From contig JADGFD010000018.1 of NCBI GenBank assembly GCA_016744015.1, positions 1 through 47,705 on the forward strand: a DNA stretch of 47,705 nt. Reading direction: 5' to 3'. Source of the stretch: Paracoccaceae bacterium (GTDB lineage Bacteria; Pseudomonadota; Alphaproteobacteria; Rhodobacterales; Rhodobacteraceae). The number at the start of each line of letters is the position of its first letter. Within the stretch, counting starts at the first letter, position 1. Under the pieces are notes generated by a model, which did no database searches, was not told where the DNA came from, and was given only the letters and a program-made list of their open reading frames with translations. Shown piece by piece: positions 6,526-14,565 of this stretch. Made by a program: the position numbers and the translations under genes.

Positions 6526-7051
6526 ATGGGTATCCCTTTTATCACCGCCGACGATGTGACGTTAAGCTGAACTGATATGGTGGCGGCGTTGCTGGCGGGG
6601 CACAAGGGTGAGCGCCCACAGATTTCAGACCAGTTCTTAAATCGAGGGAGGATGTGTTGCTTTCGCCTGCGGCGTCGATCGACGGGCTGGGAGTGGCGGT
6701 GACATCGATGACAGTGTTTCCTGCGGAAGCGCCTTCGGTGCAAGGCGCGATGTTGCTGCTTACCGGTAAAAACGGGGCCAGTGAGGCGTTGATTGATAGT
6801 GCCTTGGTGACGCGCTGGATAACAGCGGCAGATAGCCTGCTGGGGGCACAGCTTTTGGCGCGGCGGGATTCTGGGCGATTACTGATAATCGGGTCGGGCA
6901 CGGTAGAGCATATTGGCGCAATAATGATCCCGCTGGCGAACGGCGCGATTAGTCGCGAGGATATTACGCGGTTTAGAACGGTGGCGGGGCTCACTTGGAT
7001 TTGATGGTTGGGCAGATCATTTTGGCGGCGTTTCGCGCAGAATTGGCTTGA
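6526..7051 (+). pseudogene. ornithine cyclodeaminase-family gene, decayed
   Basis: These are remnants of an ornithine cyclodeaminase / mu-crystallin-family NAD(P)H enzyme. ATG 6526 reads MGIPFITADDVTLS and then a stop. A second in-frame piece (MVAALLAGHKGERPQIS) is followed by a shift near 6645 into a long stretch with the family core (DGLGVAVTSMTVFPAEAPSV, ALIDSALVTRW, then the Rossmann start LLIIGSGTV). The frame then jumps directly to the C-terminal motif HIGAIMIPLANGAIS, so roughly 150 codons of the nucleotide-binding domain are deleted. The normal C-terminus (GGGAHLDLMVGQII) survives in yet another frame, ending at TGA 7051. Confidence 0.8.
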
Positions 7052-7081
7052 CGTGCCAGCCCGAACCCCTAGCCTGCCCTT

Positions 7082-7690
7082 ATGCATCCTAACCCTATAT
7101 TCCGGTCTCAGGACCATGAAAAAAGTCTTGCCTTTGCCACTGATCGGGGCTTTGGCACGCTATCTGTGAACGGCGATAATGGCCCATTGGCCGCGCATAT
7201 CCCCTTTGTTTTTAACGCTGATCGTAGCCGTGTGGGCTTTCATATGCTGCGCTCCAATCCTGTGGCGCGGGCCGCAGGGCCTGCCCTGCTAGCGGTCAAC
7301 GGGCCAGACGGATATATCTCGCCCGATTGGTATGGGTCACCCGAGCTGGTGCCTACGTGGAACTATGTGGCGGTGCATATCCGCGGCACTCTGAGCATAT
7401 TGGGACCCGAAGCGCTAGAGCCACATTTGCGGGCGCTTTCAGATGAGTTTGAGCGGCGTTTATTGCCCAAGCCGATTTGGAATCTCGACAAAGTTAGCCG
7501 TGATGCGCGCGAAAAGATGATGCGGATTCTGGTGCCCGCAGAGCTGGACATCAGCCATATCGACGCCACGTGGAAACTTGGGCAAAACAAGCCTGAAGCG
7601 GCCATTACCGGCGCAGCCCATGGCCTGAAATCAAGCGCGTTGGGCGCAGAAACAGCGGCCCTTGCGGCCCTAATGGAGGACATAATATGA
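7082..7690 (+). CDS. PaiB-family FMN-binding protein
   Basis: This 202-residue protein has the split-barrel FMN-binding fold of the PaiB family, named for a Bacillus negative regulator of sporulation and protease genes. In proteobacteria it is more likely a flavin- or heme-binding protein. Markers are HIPFVFNADRSRVGFHMLRSN in the first half, SPDWYGSPELVPTWNYVAVH centrally, and the C-terminal DATWKLGQNK signature. It overlaps the downstream GST gene by ATGA, so the two are likely co-expressed, perhaps in detoxification. The physiological substrate is unknown. Confidence 0.85.
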   Translation: MHPNPIFRSQDHEKSLAFATDRGFGTLSVNGDNGPLAAHIPFVFNADRSRVGFHMLRSNPVARAAGPALLAVNGPDGYISPDWYGSPELVPTWNYVAVHIRGTLSILGPEALEPHLRALSDEFERRLLPKPIWNLDKVSRDAREKMMRILVPAELDISHIDATWKLGQNKPEAAITGAAHGLKSSALGAETAALAALMEDII

Positions 7691-8289
7691 AACTGATCCA
7701 TTCGGGCACATCGCCCTTTGTGCGCAAAGTGAGCGTGCTGCTTTTGGAAACGGGGCTGGAGAACCACGTTGAAAAGGAAACCGTGGCGATCACGCCGATG
7801 AACCCTGGTGATGTGGTGCCAAGCGCCAATCCGCTTGGGAAAGTGCCGTGCCTTATTAAAGATAACGGAGATTCGGTTTTTGATAGCCGTGTGATTACGC
7901 GCTATTTGGATACACTACATGATGGGGCTAAACTTTACCCTGAGGACGAGTCTCTTTGGCGTATTCTCACACTGGAAGCTATGGCGGATGGCATGGTGGA
8001 TGCTGCTATTTTAATGGCATATGAGCACCGGCTTCGGACCGAAGAACAGAAATCCCCCGAATGGGTGGAGGCGCAATGGCTGAAAGTGAGTCGGGCTTTG
8101 GCGCATCTGGACGGGCAAGTTGCGGCGCTGGAACTGCTCAGCATGGCCAGCATCGCCGTGGGGGCTGCGCTTGGCTATATTGATTTCCGGCATGGTGAGC
8201 GGAACTGGCGGGATATTGCGCCCAAGCTGGCCGCGTGGGAAGCTGAATTTGCCGAGCGGCCCTCGATGCAGGCCACAAAGCCCGGCTAA
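7687..8289 (+). CDS. glutathione S-transferase family protein
   Basis: At 200 residues this is the usual GST length. The N-terminal thioredoxin-like domain (1-80) has the conserved NPLGKVPCL cis-proline segment at about 54-62 and the glutathione-contacting DSR at about 72-74. The C-terminal all-helical domain (about 90-195) follows. The residue after the first strand is in HSGTSPFVRKV, suggesting a Ser/Thr or Cys-free active site rather than tyrosine. It is translationally coupled to the PaiB-like gene. The substrate cannot be predicted. Confidence 0.88.
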   Translation: MKLIHSGTSPFVRKVSVLLLETGLENHVEKETVAITPMNPGDVVPSANPLGKVPCLIKDNGDSVFDSRVITRYLDTLHDGAKLYPEDESLWRILTLEAMADGMVDAAILMAYEHRLRTEEQKSPEWVEAQWLKVSRALAHLDGQVAALELLSMASIAVGAALGYIDFRHGERNWRDIAPKLAAWEAEFAERPSMQATKPG

Positions 8290-8893
8290 CGAGCCTCGGC
8301 CTTCATATGCATTTGCCCCTTTGCGCCACGCGCCCACAGGTCGCCGTCTTTCCAGCAAAGGTTTGCACTATCTGGCACGATAAGCGGGGCCGTGGCGCGA
8401 AAGCTGAAATGCTTGAGATGGCTAAGCTGGCGCGCCGCCATGCGCATAAGCAAATGCGCCAATAGCGGGCCAACAAGGCCGGAATAGCCCTCGTCGGTGC
8501 GGGGATTTCCGGTATACGAGGCCTCGATATTCAATCACACAGATCACGCCGCTTTGGTGAGTTTCGTGCTTCAAAATCACAAAGGCCAGCGGGCCTGTGC
8601 GGCCTTGCTTTTGAGTGGCGTGTTCCAAAGCCGTGGTTTTTGTGGCGCGCGCGCCTGCAATTAACGGCGCGTGAAACGCCAGCCGCCCGCCGGCCCACAT
8701 CCGGCGAGGCAAAATCGGGGATCAACCCACCGATTTGAAGGTGGCCATCGCGGCCCAACGCCCGAGGCGGTGCGGGCTACCAGAAGTAGATCTGATGATA
8801 AAATGGCGGCAGTGCGGTGCCACTTTCAATTGTGGACACCTCACCCAGTGCCACCTGAAGCGAAAAAAGCGCGGGCGGGGTCAAGGATGACAT
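8286..8893 (-). pseudogene. MaoC/HTD2-type acyl-CoA hydratase gene, decayed
   Basis: Minus-strand pieces of a FAS1-like/HTD2 hot-dog hydratase (family of mesaconyl-C4-CoA hydratase). From ATG 8893 the frame reads VALGEVSTIESGTALPPFYH...IYFW and hits TAG. The same frame resumes with ALGRDGHLQIGGLIPDF. A shift near 8700 gives RRMWAGGRLAFHAPLIAG through KHETHQSGV. Another shift or deletion near 8530 gives GLVGPLLAHLLMRM and the C-terminus FSFRATAPLIVPDSANLC. At least one nonsense and two frame changes are present, so the gene is dead. It is convergent with the GST gene and overlaps its stop by four bases. Confidence 0.75.
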
Positions 8894-8905
8894 CAACTTT
8901 GTGGT

Positions 8906-9214
8906 TCATCTGTCTTCGGGCGCGATATCCCGTATCCGCGCCACATGGGCTGCGATTTCAACCTTGGTGAATTTGCTATGCACGCGCTTTTTGCTGGCCG
9001 GATGGCTTTCCAGCCCCAACCCTTCACGCCATGTGCGGGCGGGGCGAATGGGGCGAGGCACAAAGCCGCCACCGCATTTTGGGCACACATTTTTAAGCTC
9101 GTCATGGGCGCAATCAGTGCAATAGGTGCACTCATAGCTGCAAATCATGGCGTTGGTCGCGTTGGCGGGCAGATCACAATCACATAGTTCACAATTCGGG
9201 CGAATTTCCAACAT
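8906..9214 (-). CDS. DUF1272 zinc-binding protein
   Basis: ATG 9214 is preceded by GGAG at normal spacing and gives 102 residues, beginning MLEIRPNCELCDCDLP. Four Cys pairs (CELC, CSYEC, CTDC, CPKC within about residues 8-46) form the treble-clef/zinc-ribbon pattern of DUF1272. A basic C-terminal tail of about 45 residues follows. Longer upstream frames (to 9286) lack a ribosome site. The family has no firm function. The gene is divergent from fdhA, with about 100 bases between the starts. Confidence 0.85.
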   Translation of the reverse strand: MLEIRPNCELCDCDLPANATNAMICSYECTYCTDCAHDELKNVCPKCGGGFVPRPIRPARTWREGLGLESHPASKKRVHSKFTKVEIAAHVARIRDIAPEDR

Positions 9215-9312
9215 TGGCGGCTCCGGTTTATCGGGTGTCGCATAGCGCAGGCATTGATTACCAAAACTATGCTTGATAGGCTCCACTAGAGCCTAACTCC
9301 GGAGCCAACACT

Positions 9313-12018
9313 ATGCCAGACCAGATTTCTCTTTCGCTTGACGGCCAAACCGTTGAGGCCCATGAGGGCGAAAGCCTGTTTGACCTCGCAAAAAGACACG
9401 GTAAGCCGTTGCCCCACCTGTGCCACGCAGACCGGCCCGGCTATGAGGCCAGCGGCAATTGCCGTGCCTGCATGGTAGAGATCGAGGGCGAGCGGGTGCT
9501 GGCACCTTCGTGCAGCCGTGCCGCTGAAGCGGGGATGGTGGTGCATACGGATAGCGCGCGGGCGGCTAAGGCACGCCGGATGGTGATGGAGCTTTTGATC
9601 ACCGACCAACCAACGGGGGACAGCCATTTTTGGGATATGGCAGCGCTTGCGGGCGTGTCTGAAAGCCGCTTTCCGAAGGCGGACAGCACGCCGCTGCTGG
9701 ATAGCTCCCATGTGGCGATGCGGGTTGACTTGGATGCCTGTATTCACTGCCAGCTTTGCGTGCAAGCCTGCCGTGATGTGCAGGTGAATGATGTGATTGG
9801 CATGGCGGGGCGCGGCGCAGACAGCCAGATCATTTTTGATCAGGCCGACCCGATGGGGGCCTCTACTTGTGTGGCCTGCGGCGAGTGCGTGCAGGCCTGC
9901 CCCACGGGGGCCTTGCTGCCTGCTGCACCTGCGGCGCAGGAATTTGATAGCGAAATCGCGTCCGTTTGCCCCTATTGTGGCGTTGGCTGCCAGCTTTCCT
10001 TTAAGGTGAAGGATAACCAGATCGTCCGGGTAGACGGGCTAGACGGCCCCGCCAACCAAGAGCGCCTTTGCGTAAAAGGCCGCTTTGGCTTTGATTATGT
10101 CGCCCACCCGCACCGGCTCACCACACCGCTTATCCGGCTTGAAGGTGCTGAGAAGGGCCTGAATGTAGACCCTGCCAACCCCTTCACCCATTTTCGCGAA
10201 GCAACATGGGAAGAGGCGCTGGACATGGCCGCAGGTGGGCTGGCAGAGCACCGTGATGCCATTGCGGGCTTTGGCTCGGCCAAGTGCTCCAATGAAGAAG
10301 CTTACCTTTTTCAAAAGCTCATCCGTGCCGGATTTGGCAGCAATAATGTGGACCACTGCACGCGGCTTTGCCATGCCTCTAGCGTGGCTGCCTTACTGGA
10401 GAATGTAGGCTCTGGGGCGGTCACCGCGACCTTTAACGAGATCGAAAACGCCGATGTGGCGATCGTGATCGGCTCCAACACCGTTGGCAACCACCCCGTC
10501 GCCGCCACCTATTTTAAGCAATTCACCAAGCGCGGTGGCAAGCTGATTGTGCTGGACCCGCGCGGCGTTGGCCTTGGCCGCCATGCCAGCCAAACGGCAC
10601 TGTTCACCCCCGGATCGGACGTGGCGCTGCTAAATGCCATCATGCATGTGATTGCGGATGAAGGGCTATATGACGAGGCCTATATCGCCAAATTCACCGA
10701 AGGATGGGCTGTGTTTAAGGCCCATCTTGAAAGCTATTCCCCCGAAGCAATGGCTCCCATTTGTGGCATTCCTGCCGACGAACTTCGTAGCATTGCCCGC
10801 ACCTTTGCGAGCGGCAAAGCAGGGATGATCTTTTGGGGCATGGGGGTGAGCCAGCACATTCATGGCACCGATAATGCCCGCTGCTTGATATCACTGGCCT
10901 TGATGACAGGGAATGTTGGGCGCTCCGGCACGGGGCTGCACCCTTTGCGGGGGCAAAACAATGTGCAGGGGGCCTCGGATGCGGGCCTCATCCCGATGTT
11001 TTTGCCGGATTACCAAAGCGTGGAAGATGACACTGTGCGTGCTAACTTTTGTGAAATTTGGGGGATTGAGGGTTTCTCGCCGGAGAAGGGCCTCACGGTG
11101 GTTGAAACCATCCATGCCATCCATGCGGGCCGCGTTAAAGCCATGTATATCCTCGGGGAAAATCCCGCGATGTCTGACCCGGATGTGCAGCACGCCCGCG
11201 CTGCGTTGGCCAAGCTAGAACACCTCGTGGTGCAGGATATCTTCCTCACAGAAACCGCCAACTTTGCCGATGTCATCCTGCCCGCTGCAGCATGGCCTGA
11301 GAAGCAGGGGACGGTTACTAACACCAACCGCCAAGTCCAGATGGGCCGCGCGGCCATCACCCCTCCGGGGCAGGCGTGCGCTGATTGGCAGATCACAACG
11401 GCGCTTGCCAACCGCCTTGAGCTAGGGTGGAATTACCAACACCCTAGCGAAATATTTGCCGAAATGAAGCAGCTGATGCCAAGCCTCGATAATATCACGT
11501 GGGATAGGCTGGAGGCTGAGAATGCTGTTACCTACCCCAGCCTTTCGCCTGAAGACCCCGGCCAAGCCATTGTGTTTTCCGAGGGTTTCCCCCGTGCAGG
11601 CGGCGTCGCCAATTTTAAGCCCGCAAGCATAACCGAACCCGACGAGCGGCCCGATGCCGCCTACCCCTTTGTGCTCATCACTGGCCGTCAGCTTGAGCAC
11701 TGGCATACTGGCTCCATGACCCGCCGCTCCAAGGTGCTGGACGCCGTAGAGCCAGAAGCCACCTGCGCCCTCCATCCAAAAACCCTGCGGGAGATGGGCC
11801 TGAATGCCGGAGACCCCGTGCGCCTAACCACTCGTCGCGGCGAGATCACCCTCAAAGCCCGTGCTGATCGGGCGATCCCTGCAAAAACCGTGTTTGTACC
11901 CTTCGCCTATATCGAAGCCGCCGCCAATGTGCTGACGAATGCAGCACTGGACCCCGTGGGAAAAATCCCCGAGTTTAAGTATGCCGCCGTGAAGGTGGAG
12001 GCCGCTGCACGCCACTGA
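9313..12018 (+). CDS. fdhA: formate dehydrogenase, molybdopterin catalytic subunit
   Basis: This 901-residue enzyme oxidises formate to CO2, releasing electrons through a built-in Fe-S chain. Domains in order: 2Fe-2S ferredoxin-like (about 1-80; CHAD...CRAC...C), NuoG-type His/Cys and two 4Fe-4S clusters (about 90-205; CIHCQLCVQAC, CVACGECVQACP), the catalytic 4Fe-4S motif CPYCGVGC from Cys219, then molybdopterin domains and the C-terminal dinucleotide-binding domain (about 780-895; LITGRQLEHWHTGSMTRRS). Cys353-His354 (HCTRLCHASS) is the Mo-ligand position, occupied by Sec in E. coli FdhF. No diaphorase, FdhD or cofactor genes are adjacent, so its electron acceptor must be encoded elsewhere. 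Confidence 0.92.
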   Translation: MPDQISLSLDGQTVEAHEGESLFDLAKRHGKPLPHLCHADRPGYEASGNCRACMVEIEGERVLAPSCSRAAEAGMVVHTDSARAAKARRMVMELLITDQPTGDSHFWDMAALAGVSESRFPKADSTPLLDSSHVAMRVDLDACIHCQLCVQACRDVQVNDVIGMAGRGADSQIIFDQADPMGASTCVACGECVQACPTGALLPAAPAAQEFDSEIASVCPYCGVGCQLSFKVKDNQIVRVDGLDGPANQERLCVKGRFGFDYVAHPHRLTTPLIRLEGAEKGLNVDPANPFTHFREATWEEALDMAAGGLAEHRDAIAGFGSAKCSNEEAYLFQKLIRAGFGSNNVDHCTRLCHASSVAALLENVGSGAVTATFNEIENADVAIVIGSNTVGNHPVAATYFKQFTKRGGKLIVLDPRGVGLGRHASQTALFTPGSDVALLNAIMHVIADEGLYDEAYIAKFTEGWAVFKAHLESYSPEAMAPICGIPADELRSIARTFASGKAGMIFWGMGVSQHIHGTDNARCLISLALMTGNVGRSGTGLHPLRGQNNVQGASDAGLIPMFLPDYQSVEDDTVRANFCEIWGIEGFSPEKGLTVVETIHAIHAGRVKAMYILGENPAMSDPDVQHARAALAKLEHLVVQDIFLTETANFADVILPAAAWPEKQGTVTNTNRQVQMGRAAITPPGQACADWQITTALANRLELGWNYQHPSEIFAEMKQLMPSLDNITWDRLEAENAVTYPSLSPEDPGQAIVFSEGFPRAGGVANFKPASITEPDERPDAAYPFVLITGRQLEHWHTGSMTRRSKVLDAVEPEATCALHPKTLREMGLNAGDPVRLTTRRGEITLKARADRAIPAKTVFVPFAYIEAAANVLTNAALDPVGKIPEFKYAAVKVEAAARH

Positions 12019-12112
12019 CCCCTGCAAGCCGAAGGCGCCGCACGCGCTGACGAGGTGGCCCGAAGGGTCGGCGAGGAAGCGCGACGCCGGAACTGTCCGG
12101 CAGCTCCGGGTT

Positions 12113-12175
12113 TGCTTTTTCTCCTAGGGGGCAAGCCCCCGTCGAAAAAGCACATTTTTTGACAAGCAAAAAATG
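12113..12175. repeat. two tandem stem-loops after fdhA
   Basis: First hairpin: TGCTTTTTC (12113-12121) pairs with GAAAAAGCA (12144-12152), enclosing an inner GGGGGC/GCCCCC stem (12127-12140). Second: CATTTTTTG (12153-12161) pairs with CAAAAAATG (12167-12175) over a 5-base loop. They sit about 100 bases after the fdhA stop and may terminate it. The A/T-run stem style matches the 6434 hairpin. Confidence 0.45.
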
Positions 12176-12228
12176 CCTGCCGCTGGCCCGCGCCTCGCTA
12201 CGCTCGGTGGGCGTACCTCTGCGAGCAC

Positions 12229-12258
12229 AAAAAAAGGCCCACCATCTGGCGGGCCTTT
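12229..12258 (-). terminator. intrinsic terminator of the PPC-protein gene
   Basis: Read on the minus strand, AAAGGCCC...GGGCCTTTTTTT (12258 to 12229) forms an 8-bp GC-rich stem followed by seven T. It lies about 20 bases after the stop of the 12279-13520 gene. Confidence 0.8.
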
Positions 12259-12278
12259 ACCATAACTAAAATCAGCGC

Positions 12279-13520
12279 TTACTGTGCGCGCACATAGCGC
12301 TGAAGGGATACCCGAACCGGCTGGCTCGGTGAACCCTCTTCATAGCTATAAAGCAACACGGCAGCCAGATAACGACCGGGGTAAAGCTCGGCGGCGATTT
12401 GGCTATCGCGGGTGGAATTACCACCGAGGCCGCTATCATCATTATACCCGAGCTGCTGCCCGCGGTCGTTATAGAGATAGAGCTGCGAATCTGCACCGCC
12501 ATTGCCAATGCCCTGAATAAGCATCAAGGAAGGCTCTGTAACTTCAAACATCAGCCAGCGGGCGTCTTTGCCCACCAACACATCGCCCGAGAAGGCGGAT
12601 TGAACAATGCCGATTTCATCAATTGGATAGCTGCCACCAATCGGAGGCGAAGCCTCACCACTGGCATAACGGGCATTCAAAAAGGCCTGCTCGTCAAATT
12701 CGCGCACCACAACGTCGATCTGCTGTTCACCATCAGAAAGAGCGCTCACGGCGATACAATAATCGCCAGATTGCAGTGGGGTTTGCATGTCAATCTGCGA
12801 ATTTAGCCCGTCATAATCGTCATTTTCAAAAACGATGTTACCCCCATTGTCATACACCCGTAAAACGGGGTCTGCTTCGGTGTTGTTGGCCGTAATGGTT
12901 AGGCCCAGCGGGGTATCAACGGTCAGGCGATGATAAGTTATAGCACCTGTGCGCGAAAAGCTGATCTGGCCGCCACCAGCTACGGCGGCATTGACAGGGC
13001 CAAAGGCGATTGGGTTTGCCGGGGTGGCGGCGGTGCACGCCTCAGCCGCACCACCACCAGAGGCTGCGCCAGGCGTAATCGCAGGCTGGTCCCAACGGGA
13101 AAGCTGCACGGTGGTTGGACCACTATTGGAAGAGAAGTTATAAACCCGCGCGCAATAGCTGCCAGGGTTAAGCGAGGTTTCGATCCGCGAGGCGCGCCCG
13201 CCGCCGCCATCATCATCCGAGGCCAGCTCGTTACCGGAAGTATCGAGCAGCACCATAACAGGGTCTACGCCGCTGACATCAGTGGCCTCAATGCGCACGT
13301 CGGTCGGGGCAGAAACTTCAAATTGAAGGTAATTATTGACGCCAGCGGTGAGTTGAACCTCCATCTGCGCCGGTTCTAAAATAGATGTTACATTTGCGCC
13401 AAAGCCGCCAAAGGGCTGCACTTCCGCTGGGGAAACGCCGCAAACGCTCAGCTGCGCTAAGGCAACCGAGGGTAAAAAAACACTGGCCGATGCCAGTAAA
13501 GCCAATTTTCTACGTAGCAT
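12279..13520 (-). CDS. secreted protein with PPC-like beta-sandwich repeats
   Basis: ATG 13520 follows AGGAG and opens directly into a signal peptide (MLRRKLALLASASVF...ALAQ, cut after Ala-Gln about residue 23), so it is preferred over the longer frame to 13631. The 413-residue product carries three repeats resembling bacterial pre-peptidase C-terminal (PPC) domains. Each has a D-P-V-x-x-[LV]-x-D/N core, an acidic Asp-rich loop (SDDDGGGG, ENDDYDG, YNDDSG; about residues 115, 255, 375), and a G-x-Y-x-[AI]-x-V end. The acidic loops suggest calcium binding. No protease domain is attached. Likely periplasmic or exported; role unknown. Confidence 0.8.
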   Translation of the reverse strand: MLRRKLALLASASVFLPSVALAQLSVCGVSPAEVQPFGGFGANVTSILEPAQMEVQLTAGVNNYLQFEVSAPTDVRIEATDVSGVDPVMVLLDTSGNELASDDDGGGGRASRIETSLNPGSYCARVYNFSSNSGPTTVQLSRWDQPAITPGAASGGGAAEACTAATPANPIAFGPVNAAVAGGGQISFSRTGAITYHRLTVDTPLGLTITANNTEADPVLRVYDNGGNIVFENDDYDGLNSQIDMQTPLQSGDYCIAVSALSDGEQQIDVVVREFDEQAFLNARYASGEASPPIGGSYPIDEIGIVQSAFSGDVLVGKDARWLMFEVTEPSLMLIQGIGNGGADSQLYLYNDRGQQLGYNDDSGLGGNSTRDSQIAAELYPGRYLAAVLLYSYEEGSPSQPVRVSLQRYVRAQ

Positions 13521-13646
13521 AAAAATACTCCTAAAGTTGTTCAACATGAACGATGCATAAAGCTGCGCTACCATTTTCAGCGGGTTACAGTTATAAGGCA
13601 AGGAAAATATTGCAAAATATTTCAAGGCCATGCTTTTGGGCCGGAT

Positions 13647-14408
13647 TCAGCCGATGGTATGCACCTCAACCCCGTGTTGGCTGCAAATTTGCGCTAGTGG
13701 CGCCGGCAAGGGTTGATCGGTGAAAAAACCGTCAATATCACGCATGTGGCCAATACGAGCGGGGGCGGAGCGGCTGAGCTTGGAAGCATCAGCCACTAAT
13801 AATACCTTGCGCGCATTGGCAATGATCGCCTGAGACACCCGCACTTCGCGATAATCAAAATCCAGAAGCGAACCATCTTCATCAATAGCCGAGGCCCCGA
13901 TGATGGCAAAATCGGCTTTGAATTGCTGCACGGTGTCGAGCGTTTGCTCGCCCACAAGCCCACCATCGGAACGCCGCAGCATGCCGCCCGTGACCATCAC
14001 GCCGCAATTGGGGTTTGCGGCCATAATATTGGCCACGTTCAGGTTATTGGTAATCACCAGCAGGTCTCGGCGTGTGCGCAAGGCACGGGCCACGCTTTCG
14101 GTCGTGGTGCCGATGTTGATGAACAGCGAGGCATCATCTGGAATGGCATCTGCGCAGAGTTGGCCAATGGCGGTTTTGGCTTCGGCGGACATGGATTTGC
14201 GCGCCTCATAGGCCGTGTTGGCGACACCCGACTGCAGGATGGCACCGCCATGCACCCGGATCAAGTGCCCCTCGTCACAGAGCGTGTTCAGATCTCTCCG
14301 AATGGTCTGTGGAGTCACTTCAAGTGATTCGGCCAGCGCGTCAACTTCCACACGGCCAGAGGCACGGACCATGTTCAGGATTTCTTTTTGGCGAAAAGAT
14401 AGGCTCAT
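13647..14408 (-). CDS. glpR: DeoR-family repressor of glycerol-3-phosphate genes
   Basis: This 253-residue DeoR-family regulator starts at ATG 14408 behind AGGAG. The N-terminal winged HTH (about 3-57) has the family signature VTPQTIRRDLNTLCDEGHLIRVHGGA. The C-terminal sugar-phosphate isomerase-like effector domain (about 75-235) has TTTESVARAL and IIGASAIDEDGSLLDFD, where glycerol-3-phosphate would bind. It is divergently placed from glpD, which with the ugp genes downstream strongly indicates GlpR. It presumably represses both itself and glpD-ugpBAEC through sites in the 157-base gap. Confidence 0.9.
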   Translation of the reverse strand: MSLSFRQKEILNMVRASGRVEVDALAESLEVTPQTIRRDLNTLCDEGHLIRVHGGAILQSGVANTAYEARKSMSAEAKTAIGQLCADAIPDDASLFINIGTTTESVARALRTRRDLLVITNNLNVANIMAANPNCGVMVTGGMLRRSDGGLVGEQTLDTVQQFKADFAIIGASAIDEDGSLLDFDYREVRVSQAIIANARKVLLVADASKLSRSAPARIGHMRDIDGFFTDQPLPAPLAQICSQHGVEVHTIG

Positions 14409-14446
14409 AAAAGGCTCCTTTTTACTGTAAACTATAGGTGGCACGC

Positions 14447-14503
14447 ATGTTCGCTGCCGTCAAGGGAAACGCCAATATGAAAACATTTCGAACATTGCGA
14501 AAA
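14447..14503. promoter_or_regulatory. candidate GlpR operators in the glpR-glpD gap
   Basis: Minus strand 14503-14477 reads as three adjacent 9-mers, TTTTCGCAA, TGTTCGAAA and TGTTTTCAT, an array of TKTTCG-type half sites. A further ATGTTCG occurs at 14447-14453 and its complement CGAACAT at 14489-14495. E. coli GlpR binds WATKTTCG-type repeats, so these are likely repressor contacts. The exact footprint is inferred. Confidence 0.5.
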
Positions 14504-14565
14504 GATTTTGACATCATGTGAAAATAAGTCGATGCTCTGCGCGAAGACTATTTTCAGGATAACCT

